Assembly (NCBI RefSeq): GCF_900177665.1
Contig: NZ_FXAW01000002.1
Span: 248,001-312,000 of the forward strand
Reading direction: 5' to 3'
Origin: Marivirga sericea
GTDB lineage: Bacteria; Bacteroidota; Bacteroidia; Cytophagales; Cyclobacteriaceae
Length of the DNA: 64,000 nt
Shown here piece after piece: positions 1-8,481 of this stretch (positions within the stretch are counted from its first letter, which is position 1; each line of letters starts with the position of its first letter). Under the pieces are notes generated by a model. The model ran no database searches. It worked only from the letters and a program-made list of their open reading frames with translations, and had not been told where the DNA came from. A program made the position numbers and the translations under genes.

Positions 1-2361
1 GAGGGGATTCACTTTGCTTATCAACGATTCCAAGATCATCTCATTATTTCAGCATTATTAGATAAATATTTTGATAGTAATTATCCCGAAAAATCATTTG
101 AATCCGGACCTTTAAGAGCATTACTCAAAGATGAAAATGAAGTGATTTTTAACCGACATTTTCTTGAAGCTCTTTCAATCCAGATACCTGAACGTATAAA
201 TAAGGAACTATATGAGGTGGTACCAGATTTAGCTTATTATAATGCAACAGCTATTGCTTTTATTAATAGTTTGATCTGGAGACGAAAAGATACTATTGGC
301 GATAATTCTTTAAAATATGTCAATGAAGTCATTGTAAAAAATGAAACCCTATTTCATAGATTTTTGGATATGTCGATTTCCATGGCATTAAAACCAGATT
401 TTTATTTCAATGCCGATAGACTTCATCATAATCTATATAATAAATCATTGGCTGAACGAGATGCATTTTGGACAACTTGGCTACAAAATAAATATGGAGA
501 GAATTCTAGTCATAATTCAGTGAAGCGATTAATCGACTGGGCATGGAGCGAATATCCTAAAGAAGAAATCGATGAAGAATCCATAAGGTTAGCAGCAATT
601 ATGCTAGCTTGGTTTCTTTCTAGTTCAAATAGATATTTAAGAGATGCTTCTACTAAAGCATTGGTTAGTCTTTTGCAAAATAGAATCTCCGTATTACAAA
701 AAGTATTGCAACAATTCGAGAATATAAATGATCCATACATCTACGAAAGATTGTATGCTGTGGCATACGGATGTACTTTAGGAACTAAGAATCATCATTC
801 TATAATTTCACTTAGCAAGTATATTTATAAAATTGTATTTGATGAGAAATATGTCTATCCACATATTTTGCTTCGTGACTATGCTAGAGGTGTGATTGAA
901 TATGCAATTAGCCTTAATTTAAAACTTTCTATAAATATTAATAAAATTCGTCCGCCATATAAAAGTAAGTTACCCAGTAATTTACCAACTATTGAAGAAA
1001 TAGATTCTAAGTACAAACCAGAAGACAATGATGGCATCTATGGGGGAATTAAATGGGGTGCCACAGCAATCCTGCACTCCATGACGACTGAATATGGCCG
1101 AGGGGGAGGATATGGTGATTTCGGAAGATATGTCTTTCAATCTGCATTGAGCAACTGGGATGTCAATTATGATGCTTTAAGTAATTATGCAATTCAGAGG
1201 ATATTTGAACTAGGCTATGATCCAGAAATTTTTACCAATTTTGATCTACAACAAGGATCTGGTAGAAGTAGTGGAAACTTGGAGCGAATTGGTAAGAAAT
1301 ATCAGTGGTTAGCTTTTTATGAAATTCTTGCCGTAGTTTCCGACAATTGCAATTTGATTGACGAAAGTAGCAATCCATGGAGTAAAAACAAACAGTTTTC
1401 TGAATATGAAGGTCCGTGGAATCCTTATGTACGAGACATTGATCCTACTATATTACTTAAGTCAATAAGTAGCAATAATTATATTAATAAAATAGAAAAA
1501 GAGCCTTGGTGGGTAAACCAAAATTATAAAAGCTGGGAAGGTGATTTTGAATCTTGGAAGAAAAAATCTAGTGACTTTCCGGAGATAATTGACTTATTAA
1601 CGGTAAAAGATTCGAATGAGGTTGAATGGATAAATCTCGCTGAGACTATAGAATGGGAGGAACCAAAAAAAGTAGGTGAAGATAAATTTAGTGCAAAAGG
1701 TAAAAGAATTTGGTACGATATTGGAAGTTGGTTGGTGACTAAAAAAGAACTTTCAAAAATACTTAGAGAAAAAGAAGCTGAAAATAGCTGGAAATATTGG
1801 TTCCCTTCTGTTCCGACTCGCTATCAGGTGTTTAGTAGAGAGTTCTATTGGTCACCTGCTTCAATCTTCTTCCAAGCCAATCAATATGCAGGTGGTGATT
1901 CTATGCCTAGGCAATTAGAGAATAGAAAATCTGGAAAAATTATAGCAGAAGCTTTTCATACCGCATTAAACTTTCATTGGGAAGAGGAATATGATTGCTC
2001 AAAAGTTTCTAATATTAGTTATTTTAAACCTTCGGTTTTTATCGCCCTACGTCTTAAGCAATCAGATAGAGAAGGCGAATACCTTAATGTCAAAAATGAG
2101 TTAGTTTGCTTTGATCCTTCTGTTTATGAAGAAGGACCATCCTGCCTTTTAATTAGGAAAGATCATTTGATAAATTTTCTAAAAGAATCCGAATTAAATT
2201 TAATTTGGATTGTACGGGGTGAAAAACAAATTTTAACTAATGATTTTAAAAATGCACCAAATTTTGATAATCAAATAGCAGGACTTTATTATTTAGATCA
2301 AAAAGGTGAAATTCAGGGAGAAAGTCAGATTTTTTTTACTAACTACGATAAGGAACAATAA
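1..2361 (+). CDS. C-terminal part of a large STAND NTPase / Avs-like protein (5' truncated by window)
   Basis: The frame is open from base 1, so the true start is upstream; 786 residues are visible and an in-frame GTG at 142 is probably internal. No Walker motifs are in the visible part. The left edge encodes FAYQRFQDHLI, which I recognise from the end of the NTPase module of STAND proteins. A helical-repeat segment with SSSNRYLRD near visible residues 205-220 resembles the C-terminal sensor half of AVAST (Avs) antiphage proteins. Known Avs proteins carry an N-terminal effector, a central STAND ATPase and a C-terminal domain that recognises a phage protein. The antiphage role is inferred by resemblance only. 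A small gene follows 10 bp downstream and may be cotranscribed. It could instead be another large helical-repeat NTPase. Confidence 0.6.
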   Translation, partial: EGIHFAYQRFQDHLIISALLDKYFDSNYPEKSFESGPLRALLKDENEVIFNRHFLEALSIQIPERINKELYEVVPDLAYYNATAIAFINSLIWRRKDTIGDNSLKYVNEVIVKNETLFHRFLDMSISMALKPDFYFNADRLHHNLYNKSLAERDAFWTTWLQNKYGENSSHNSVKRLIDWAWSEYPKEEIDEESIRLAAIMLAWFLSSSNRYLRDASTKALVSLLQNRISVLQKVLQQFENINDPYIYERLYAVAYGCTLGTKNHHSIISLSKYIYKIVFDEKYVYPHILLRDYARGVIEYAISLNLKLSININKIRPPYKSKLPSNLPTIEEIDSKYKPEDNDGIYGGIKWGATAILHSMTTEYGRGGGYGDFGRYVFQSALSNWDVNYDALSNYAIQRIFELGYDPEIFTNFDLQQGSGRSSGNLERIGKKYQWLAFYEILAVVSDNCNLIDESSNPWSKNKQFSEYEGPWNPYVRDIDPTILLKSISSNNYINKIEKEPWWVNQNYKSWEGDFESWKKKSSDFPEIIDLLTVKDSNEVEWINLAETIEWEEPKKVGEDKFSAKGKRIWYDIGSWLVTKKELSKILREKEAENSWKYWFPSVPTRYQVFSREFYWSPASIFFQANQYAGGDSMPRQLENRKSGKIIAEAFHTALNFHWEEEYDCSKVSNISYFKPSVFIALRLKQSDREGEYLNVKNELVCFDPSVYEEGPSCLLIRKDHLINFLKESELNLIWIVRGEKQILTNDFKNAPNFDNQIAGLYYLDQKGEIQGESQIFFTNYDKEQ

Positions 2362-2371
2362 ATACTTGATT

Positions 2372-2746
2372 ATGAAAACCGAACCAATTGACATAAAATA
2401 CCTAAACATCCCAAACATCTGCTTTTCCCTTACAGAAAAGGATGACGAGAGGGAAGAGAAGTTCATAAAGCAAAGAATTGAACGAGGTTTTGATGACAGT
2501 GAAACATGGGGATTAGATCACACTATTGCCAGTTTTATTGTTCCCCGATTAGAAAGATACCAGGAACTAGCCAATGAAAGATTAGCTAGAGATATAGAAC
2601 AAGTTCAAGATGTCGATACGCTTTTAGAAGCTATGAAACTGATTGAAAGAGACGGAGGAATCCATGATTGGAATAAAGAGGAAGAAGAAACGGTAATGAA
2701 TGGCCTTGAACTTTTCCCCAAAGTGTTTTTAAAGTTGTGGTGGTGA
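2372..2746 (+). CDS. Small conserved protein with WGLD...LWW ends, unknown function
   Basis: A 124-residue acidic protein. The ATG at 2372 is chosen because the longer frame from 2306 would overlap the preceding gene by over 50 bp. Visible hallmarks are GFDDSETWGLDHTIASFIVPRL near residues 35-56 (a Trp-Gly-Leu-Asp start followed by a Pro-Arg-Leu helix) and a terminal ELFPKVFLKLWW. I recall similar small proteins with a WxLDxTIA core and a terminal LWW from phages and from bacterial accessory regions, but no function is known to me. It starts 10 bp after the Avs-like gene, so it may be an accessory of that gene or an unrelated phage-derived cargo gene. No catalytic residues are evident. Confidence 0.6.
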   Translation: MKTEPIDIKYLNIPNICFSLTEKDDEREEKFIKQRIERGFDDSETWGLDHTIASFIVPRLERYQELANERLARDIEQVQDVDTLLEAMKLIERDGGIHDWNKEEEETVMNGLELFPKVFLKLWW

Positions 2747-2760
2747 TTTGGTAAAATAAT

Positions 2761-2816
2761 GTTGTATATATACAACATTTCATCTATTTTTCGTTAATTT
2801 GTTGTATATATACAAC
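2761..2816. promoter_or_regulatory. Two perfect 16-bp palindromes, probable operator of the HipB-like regulator
   Basis: GTTGTATATATACAAC occurs identically at 2761-2776 and 2801-2816. Each copy is a perfect palindrome and their centres are 40 bp apart, about four helical turns. The second copy ends 10 bp before the ATG of the XRE regulator at 2827. Two same-face dyads directly upstream of an XRE/HipB-type gene are the usual layout for cooperative autorepression. The binding protein is inferred, not shown. Confidence 0.75.
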
Positions 2817-2826
2817 AAAAATAATT

Positions 2827-3123
2827 ATGTCAAAAGCATACAAGCTCTATTCAAATACAGAAATTCTTCAAAGAATTGGCAAAGCACTTAAAGACAGAAG
2901 AAAATTCAAGGGCATTACGCAGGAAGAACTCTCCTTTCAAACCGGCTATGATAGAGGAACAATAGTCCGCTTAGAATCAACTGGTAAAGTTTCCCTAGTG
3001 GTTTTAATTGAGGTTTCAAGATATTTAGATATACTGGATGGTGTAGTTGATGCGATTGTGGGGGAAGAACTTCCTTTAAAGGGGATTAAAGAAATGAATA
3101 AATTATTTGGGAAGAAAAGATAA
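2827..3123 (+). CDS. XRE-family HTH regulator, HipB-like antitoxin without HipA partner
   Basis: A 98-residue protein with one Cro/C1-type helix-turn-helix at about residues 16-70 (IGKALKDRRKFKGITQEELS, then GYDRGTIVRLE). Its basic C-terminal tail (MNKLFGKKR) is typical of HipB-like antitoxins in Bacteroidota. Such genes normally precede a HipA kinase, often split as HipS/HipT. Here no kinase follows: the next 230 bp are noncoding and the next gene is an ATPase-like protein. The twin palindromes just upstream are the likely autoregulatory operators. It may be an orphan antitoxin or a stand-alone repressor. Confidence 0.8.
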   Translation: MSKAYKLYSNTEILQRIGKALKDRRKFKGITQEELSFQTGYDRGTIVRLESTGKVSLVVLIEVSRYLDILDGVVDAIVGEELPLKGIKEMNKLFGKKR

Positions 3124-3227
3124 ATTAGTTTTCTCCAAAAATAATTGTCTAATCAATATTGGAAATCAGATTGAATTGATTTTCCGGTTGAAGGAAAGGA
3201 TAAGATTTTGGATGAATAGGTTTTAGT

Positions 3228-3247
3228 TACTAACTTATCGGTTAGTA
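3228..3247. promoter_or_regulatory. Inverted repeat TACTAAC-N6-GTTAGTA, TetR-type operator-like
   Basis: TACTAAC at 3228-3234 and GTTAGTA at 3241-3247 form a perfect 7-bp dyad around TTATCG. The geometry resembles TetR-family operators. It sits in the 230-bp gap between the HTH gene and the ATPase-like gene, about 107 bp upstream of the latter's ATG. No TetR gene lies in the window. Nothing else recognisable was seen in this gap. Confidence 0.45.
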
Positions 3248-3353
3248 TTTAGTAGATTATCTCTAAAGAAGGTGAATTGTGTGGTATCCTATATTAATTC
3301 TCATTTAATTGTAAGTACTATTAAACCTCCAGTTATTAATTTTTATCCAATTG

Positions 3354-4463
3354 ATGAAAAACGACCTTGTATCTTTAATTGACGAAAAGACTGAATTAAT
3401 AGAAAGAATAAGCTTATTTGATAATGTAGTAATAATTGCGCCTTACAATTTCGAGAAAGAATCTTTAATCAACTACTCAATTCAAAAAGCATCAGTTGAA
3501 AAGAAAATCGTGTCCATTTCTTTAAATATGCTTTTTTCAGTCTCAGAAGATGAATTTCTATGCAAATATGCTTCTGAAATCCTAAATAGCCTAAAAGCAA
3601 TTTCTAAAGATTCTTTAGAGTCTTATTTGCGGACAATGTCATCTTTGGAAATATTCTATAACATTGAAGCCACAGAAAATGCTAGTTATAAAATTTCAGT
3701 ATCAGCCTGCACTGCACCATTTAGTACCTTACAAAAGGAAGAAATTTTAAATTTGCCAGAAAAGATAGCAAAGGAGAAAAAAATTGATTTACTGATATGC
3801 TTATCTGAATTTCAAAGTGTACTGTCATGGAACAAGATCAAACCGTCATTTTTAGACTTATTCCATGAGATTGCTAAAAGACAGAATCATGTTAGATACT
3901 GCATCTCCGGATCTCATATCTACCAAATGAACAAGCTATTTGGAAATAAGAACAGCCTTTTATACAAATTTGGTCATATTACATATTTAGAGCCAATTGC
4001 AAAAGAGCAATTTTCGGATTACATTTCTAAAAGTTTTAAAAAGGTCGATAAGGTTATTGAAAGAGATTTGATTAGTAAAATTCTGAATGTAACTGAACGT
4101 AATCCGCGCTACACTGAATTCCTATTTTCAGAAGTCTTAAAATGTAATAACAAGATTATTTCCCATGAATGGGTAGAAAATTGTATTGAAATACTACTTA
4201 GGAGATATATTGCTAGCTACAAATCGAAATTGAGCCAATATAATGTAAATCAAAGGCTCTTTTTAATTGCGCTCTCAAAATCGAACGGTAAAAAAATATA
4301 TTCCTTAGACTTTATTCGGAAAAGTGGGCTGGAATATTCAGCCAAACTTGATAAAGTCAAAAATTCACTACTTAAGGAAGGCACCATTTATACGATTTCA
4401 GATAAAACTATCAAATTTACAGATCCACTGTTCAAATATTGGCTAGCGGAAAATTTTGATTAA
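3354..4463 (+). CDS. Archaeal-type ATPase homologue with degenerate Walker motifs
   Basis: A 369-residue protein. The ATG at 3354 is preferred over the TTG one codon earlier. Its layout follows the archaeal-ATPase family (PF01637-like): an N-terminal alpha/beta NTPase core, a sensor-type IS-GSH at about residue 190, then a winged-helix-like C-terminus ending DPLFKYWLAENF. Family members show GK[ST] in the P-loop and an acidic Walker B ending DEFQ. Here the P-loop position reads APYNFEKESLI, with Gly and Ser/Thr replaced by Glu, and Walker B reads ICLSEFQ, with Asp replaced by Ser. ATP hydrolysis is therefore unlikely. The frame is intact over its full length, which argues against simple decay. 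Function unknown. Confidence 0.6.
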   Translation: MKNDLVSLIDEKTELIERISLFDNVVIIAPYNFEKESLINYSIQKASVEKKIVSISLNMLFSVSEDEFLCKYASEILNSLKAISKDSLESYLRTMSSLEIFYNIEATENASYKISVSACTAPFSTLQKEEILNLPEKIAKEKKIDLLICLSEFQSVLSWNKIKPSFLDLFHEIAKRQNHVRYCISGSHIYQMNKLFGNKNSLLYKFGHITYLEPIAKEQFSDYISKSFKKVDKVIERDLISKILNVTERNPRYTEFLFSEVLKCNNKIISHEWVENCIEILLRRYIASYKSKLSQYNVNQRLFLIALSKSNGKKIYSLDFIRKSGLEYSAKLDKVKNSLLKEGTIYTISDKTIKFTDPLFKYWLAENFD

Positions 4464-4496
4464 ATTGGAATTATATAAATTATACGTAAGTAAATA

Positions 4497-5255
4497 TTAA
4501 AAAATCAACCGCTCCCTGTTAAAACCTTCATGTTCTTGCAGATCAATATATCCTAATTGATTGGTCATAAGTTGAGTCGCTCCAATTGGAAAATCTCTTA
4601 TTTTAGCATGATGGTGTCCGTAAATCCAATAATCAGGTTTAAATTCCATTATAAGATCTTCCAATTCAACTGCAAAAGCTTCGTTCAATATGCTGCCGCT
4701 GTATTTGAATGGGTAATTTATTTTAGTAGGAACGTGATGAGTTATTACGATTGATTTTTCATCTTCATTACAATCTTTTAGTTCTTTCTGAATAAATGAA
4801 AGGCAATCCTTATGTAATTGATTATATTTTTTTGGTCTAAGACTTAATCCATCGTCTTTAATCACCCTAAAATCATTCATACCATGCTTTATTTCATTTG
4901 CATATTGAGTTCCGATATAAGTCCAAAGTGTACTAAATATGAATCTGTAATTTCCTATTTGAATGGATTTATTATTTAGCAAAATAACATTATCTCGTAT
5001 TTTCTCCTGAAATGAACCGCTTCTATCATTTATATCGGATTGGTAATATTCATGATTGCCAGGAATCCAATAGGTCATTTCAAAATTATCCGAAACATAA
5101 TCAAAAAAGTTATCTGCAACATGCATTATGTTGAAAGGAATAATGTCACCTGCTAATATCAAAATATCACCTACAGCTTGCAAGGGATATTTCTCAATAA
5201 AGGCTTTGTTCATTATGAATTCTAAATGGAGATCGGAGGCAAATTGGATTTTCAT
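4497..5255 (-). CDS. Calcineurin-like metallophosphoesterase
   Basis: A 252-residue cytoplasmic protein with the full metallophosphoesterase set: DLH at residues 8-10, GDII near 36, GNHEYY near 66, a THHVPT motif near 170 and GHHHAK near 215. These residues bind a dinuclear metal centre and hydrolyse phosphomonoesters or phosphodiesters. The substrate cannot be read from sequence. It is convergent with the ATPase-like gene (33-bp gap) and is followed, in transcription order, by no close minus-strand gene. Two small unknown genes lie just upstream and could share its transcript. Confidence 0.88.
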   Translation of the reverse strand: MKIQFASDLHLEFIMNKAFIEKYPLQAVGDILILAGDIIPFNIMHVADNFFDYVSDNFEMTYWIPGNHEYYQSDINDRSGSFQEKIRDNVILLNNKSIQIGNYRFIFSTLWTYIGTQYANEIKHGMNDFRVIKDDGLSLRPKKYNQLHKDCLSFIQKELKDCNEDEKSIVITHHVPTKINYPFKYSGSILNEAFAVELEDLIMEFKPDYWIYGHHHAKIRDFPIGATQLMTNQLGYIDLQEHEGFNRERLIF

Positions 5256-5296
5256 TGGTTCAATAAATAAAATTGATTGATTCTCTAGGTTTAAAA

Positions 5297-5494
5297 TTAA
5301 AATCCGTGTTCAATATAATGACTACTGATCTTATTAATTCTTCCGCTTACTATATCTGGATTATTCTCATTAATACCATTTAGTTCTATAAAAGCTCCGT
5401 CAATCAATTTAGAATGTTGTTTAATTTGTTGCAGTTTTAATTCTGATGCTGAACGAAACTTCTTGATTTTCTTATTTGATTCTTCAAAGTTCAT
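5297..5494 (-). CDS. Small hypothetical protein
   Basis: A 65-residue Lys-rich protein with no signal peptide or membrane segment. Its start overlaps the stop of the 71-residue gene upstream by 4 bp (ATGA), which points to translational coupling and supports both being real. The N-terminal half looks helical (KKIKKFRSASELKLQQIKQH). I recognise no family. Confidence 0.5.
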   Translation of the reverse strand: MNFEESNKKIKKFRSASELKLQQIKQHSKLIDGAFIELNGINENNPDIVSGRINKISSHYIEHGF

Positions 5495-5706
5495 TTCTTA
5501 TCGAATTTTTTATCATTTGTAGATTTGAGTATTTCTGAGTCAGAAATACTTTTAGCTAAAGAGGCCAATCCGTCTTTAAAATCCTTTTTTAGTAATTTGA
5601 CATCCTTGCTCAGATCTTCTAAACCATTCTCAATCTTCGATAAATAACCCTGTCTTTGATTAAGGATTTCCATGATTCTTAGCCGTTTTTCGTTGTACTT
5701 ATCCAT
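5491..5706 (-). CDS. Small coiled-coil hypothetical protein
   Basis: A 71-residue charged protein whose residues 5-55 have a heptad-like pattern (ILNQRQGYLSKIENGLEDL and onward), suggesting a short coiled coil. No signal peptide, cysteine or known motif is visible. It is coupled through a 4-bp overlap to the 65-residue gene downstream. Function unknown. Confidence 0.5.
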   Translation of the reverse strand: MDKYNEKRLRIMEILNQRQGYLSKIENGLEDLSKDVKLLKKDFKDGLASLAKSISDSEILKSTNDKKFDKK

Positions 5707-5797
5707 AGTAAAGTTAATTTATGAATACTTTTTGGTATTACCCACTAAGCCAAAATGATATAGGATCAAGGATTGTTCCCCAAATCTAGATTAGATA

Positions 5798-5986
5798 CTA
5801 TCGCTCAGGTCTATCTAAAAACTTTACACTTCTTAATTCAATTAATTCGAGATCGCCAGAATCTAATTCGATTAAAGCTTTGGTAACAGTCTCATCTCTA
5901 TTTGACATATAAACATATCGATGAAAATATCCTTTGTCGTTAAATCGGGGGCCATATTTTATCAGTACTCTTCTTAAGTGACTCAT
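5798..5986 (-). CDS. Small hypothetical protein
   Basis: A 62-residue basic protein starting MSHLRRVLIKYGPRFND. This ATG is preferred to one 19 codons upstream, which would push the start to within 8 bp of the divergent HTH gene region. A Tyr/Arg-rich centre (YFHRYVYMSNRDE) precedes a beta-like ELDSGDLELIEL segment. I do not recognise the family, and expression is not certain. Confidence 0.4.
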   Translation of the reverse strand: MSHLRRVLIKYGPRFNDKGYFHRYVYMSNRDETVTKALIELDSGDLELIELRSVKFLDRPER

Positions 5987-6086
5987 TTTACAAATAGCTC
6001 TATTTCGGTTTAAATATAAGCATAAATCTTTAAATCCGCACAAATAGTCTGTGTTCTGGATTTTCTTTTCAATCTACTTTTACAAA

Positions 6087-6305
6087 GTGGATATCAATAT
6101 AAAAATAGGAGAACAACTAGCGCAGTTAAGAAAACAAAAAGGCTATACCCAAGAGCACTTAGCTTCTATTTTGGAATTACATGAAGACTATATTGGTAAA
6201 ATAGAAAGAGGACAAAGGAACCCTTCCGTTAAAACTTTACTATTGATACTCGATAATTTAAAGATAAAGTATTCTGATTTTTTTGCTCTATTAGAGGATG
6301 CTTGA
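6087..6305 (+). CDS. Small XRE-family HTH regulator
   Basis: A helix-turn-helix protein of about 72 residues: IGEQLAQLRKQKGYTQEHLA, then LHEDYIGKIERGQRNPSVKTL, covering nearly the whole chain. Only GTG starts are available. The one at 6087 gives the usual length, while one at 6051 would add 12 hydrophobic residues atypical for this family. It is divergent from the small minus-strand gene at 5798-5986 and may control it or itself. No cognate operator was recognised in the short gap. Confidence 0.7.
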   Translation: MDINIKIGEQLAQLRKQKGYTQEHLASILELHEDYIGKIERGQRNPSVKTLLLILDNLKIKYSDFFALLEDA

Positions 6306-6480
6306 TTTAAATAAAGGCTCTTTGTAAAAGTTGTGACTTAATTATTTATTCCATAATTACTAATTTTATTATTGGTAAGCTTTATATAACACAAAGTTTA
6401 TATCCCTACTCACAAGGTTGATTTACCTTCGCTTTTTTCAATTTTGTCGTCTGACAATAAATACCGTATTTTGCATCTGA

Positions 6481-6915
6481 ATGCAGCCATTTAAACACAT
6501 ATCAGCATATTTCTTTCTGAGCATATTCAGTGTGCTTTTGCTGCATCAGGCATTGCCTCATAATCATCATCAGCATGAACTAAATGATGCCATAGAGACT
6601 TCCGGACATCACCATTCTCATGCTCATAGCCATGATCACGACAAAGAAGAAAATAAAGATCCCGATGATCTTTCCGGATTATTGGGTTTTCTATTGGGCA
6701 GTCATGCACATACGTATCATTCCAATGATTTTCAGGTAAGAAATGAGGTTAAACCACAAATTCAGGTTTTACTCACATTCGTTTTACCGCAACTGGAACT
6801 TTTCTCATTTGATCACCACAGCAGTACACTAGAGCCTGTTCCCCGTTTCACGACAGGCTATCAACATCTCTATTTATCTATTCCCTCACTTAGAGGCCCT
6901 CCTGTATTAGGTTAA
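6481..6915 (+). CDS. Histidine-rich exported protein, first gene of the efflux locus
   Basis: A 144-residue protein with an N-terminal hydrophobic segment (residues 8-24) likely acting as signal or anchor. Dense histidine clusters follow at about residues 27-55 (HNHHQH, HHHSHAHSHDHD) and it ends SLRGPPVLG. The composition suggests periplasmic binding of divalent metals or copper. It lies 80 bp upstream of the TolC-like gene in the same orientation, at the head of the RND efflux set. The preceding 175 bp (6306-6480) are AT-rich and should hold the promoter, but no convincing element could be fixed there. A second His-rich exported protein with a PP-containing C-terminus lies at 49039-49506. 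Confidence 0.65.
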   Translation: MQPFKHISAYFFLSIFSVLLLHQALPHNHHQHELNDAIETSGHHHSHAHSHDHDKEENKDPDDLSGLLGFLLGSHAHTYHSNDFQVRNEVKPQIQVLLTFVLPQLELFSFDHHSSTLEPVPRFTTGYQHLYLSIPSLRGPPVLG

Positions 6916-6995
6916 TCTTTTGGTGTAAATCATACTGCTTCATATAAGCAGGTGGCTTACCATTTACATTCAGGTTTAACCTAAAATAATAATAC

Positions 6996-8180
6996 ATGTT
7001 AAAAAAAATCGTATTCGCTCTTGGCGGATGCCTGTTTGCTTTGGGTGGTTTTGCTCAATCCACTCAAATTGATCAGGTACTTCAGGAAATAGAGCAAAAC
7101 AATAAAGAACTAAAAGCTTTCCAATCGCTCATGGAAAGTAGAGAGCTTGACTTGAAATCCGGAAATAATTTAGCCGACCCGCAGGTTGCGGCATTTTACC
7201 TTCCATTTGGTGAACATAACACGGGAGACTATTCGGAATTTCAGGTTTCTCAATCATTTGAATTTCCTACGGTATATGCCGCGCGTTCCAAATGGATTGA
7301 TAAGCAAACCGATCAGCTACAACTGGAATATAACCAGCGAAGACAGGATATTTTACTGCCTGCTAAAAAATTCTGCTTGGAGCTGATTTCACTAACCAAG
7401 CGTAAGGAGGTGGAACTACTTCGAGTAGAGCAGGCCCGACAGGTCTTTGACCAGGTGCAAGAGCTATTTGAAAAAGAACAGGTTGGCATTTTGGAGCTTA
7501 ATAAAGCCAAAATTGCCTGGATGCAGGAGCAATTTCAGATAGAACAAATTGAGAATGAAATCCAAAATGTGCAGCTTTCGCTCCAAAAGCTGAATGGAGG
7601 CGAACTCATACGTTTTGAACAGTCTGAATTTTCCGATGAACTGACTGTTGCACCTTCTGATAGTATCTGGCAACAAATAAAATCCATTGATCCTGTCATT
7701 AAAGCATTAAAAGGAGGTGAAGCAGTTGCCATGCAACAAGTACAGGTGCAGAAAAACCAATTACTGCCTAATCTTACTGCCGGCTTCAATCATCAGGGGG
7801 TAATGGGAAATAACTATTCCGGTGTGTACGGTGGAATATCCATCCCCCTTTGGAATAGCAGGAATAAAGTAAAGGCAGCAAAAGCACAATACCAATATCG
7901 GCAGTCCAATACCGAAGCAGTTACTACTGAACGTCATTCAAATTTCATGGAGCAATACAATCAGTATGATTTGATGCTTCGGAAATACCGGGAGTATACA
8001 ACTACATTGGAAGGTTTGAATAGTGAAAACCTGTTGTTGGAAGCTTACCAGCTAGGACAAATTTCCTTTATGGACTATTACGTGGAACTACAATTTTACC
8101 GGCAGGCTTATGATAAAATGCTGGAGATAGAAAAAGAGTTGCATCAGCTAAAGGCTGAAATTATGAGTTTTGAATTATGA
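6996..8180 (+). CDS. czcC: TolC-family outer-membrane channel of a CzcCBA-type efflux system
   Basis: A 394-residue protein with a signal peptide at residues 1-20 (ending GGFAQ). Two repeats rich in Gln and Glu form long helices and match the outer-membrane efflux protein fold (PF02321). In the RND system it would form the trimeric exit duct that meets the adaptor at 8482-9990 and the pump at 10003-13086. Length is slightly short for TolC but normal for CzcC-like proteins. It is the second gene of a plus-strand set with short gaps. Confidence 0.88.
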   Translation: MLKKIVFALGGCLFALGGFAQSTQIDQVLQEIEQNNKELKAFQSLMESRELDLKSGNNLADPQVAAFYLPFGEHNTGDYSEFQVSQSFEFPTVYAARSKWIDKQTDQLQLEYNQRRQDILLPAKKFCLELISLTKRKEVELLRVEQARQVFDQVQELFEKEQVGILELNKAKIAWMQEQFQIEQIENEIQNVQLSLQKLNGGELIRFEQSEFSDELTVAPSDSIWQQIKSIDPVIKALKGGEAVAMQQVQVQKNQLLPNLTAGFNHQGVMGNNYSGVYGGISIPLWNSRNKVKAAKAQYQYRQSNTEAVTTERHSNFMEQYNQYDLMLRKYREYTTTLEGLNSENLLLEAYQLGQISFMDYYVELQFYRQAYDKMLEIEKELHQLKAEIMSFEL

Positions 8181-8226
8181 GTTTTGAATTTAAGAATCAC
8201 CCATCAAAAAATTAACTACTAGAAAT

Positions 8227-8466
8227 ATGAAAACGAGAAATATAGTATTCGCATTACTAATCCTTTTTACCATTTCATGCACCTCAAAGTCTTCAAAAGA
8301 AGAGCATGGGCATGAACACGAAACCGAAGAGGCACACGGTCACGCCCATGATGAGGAATCTGATCATCAGCATGAGGATGAAGAGCATCATGAACAGGAA
8401 GAGTTTAACGTAGATCAGGACTCTACTCACACACATGACGATGGCAGTGAACATCATGATCATTAA
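8227..8466 (+). CDS. Histidine-rich small lipoprotein
   Basis: A 79-residue protein. Residues 1-18 form a lipoprotein signal ending in a lipobox (LFTISC), so Cys18 should be lipidated. The mature chain contains 15 His plus many Asp and Glu in short HGHEH, HGHAH and HHDH clusters and no other fold. It lies between the outer-membrane channel and the adaptor gene, 15 bp before the latter. A periplasmic metal buffer feeding the pump is inferred from composition and position. Confidence 0.7.
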   Translation: MKTRNIVFALLILFTISCTSKSSKEEHGHEHETEEAHGHAHDEESDHQHEDEEHHEQEEFNVDQDSTHTHDDGSEHHDH

Positions 8467-8481
8467 AAATCAGATAAAGAA

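Noticed and set aside
142-2361. GTG at 142 as the true start of the first gene
   Set aside because: The frame stays open and protein-like back to base 1, so the GTG is more likely an internal Val codon.
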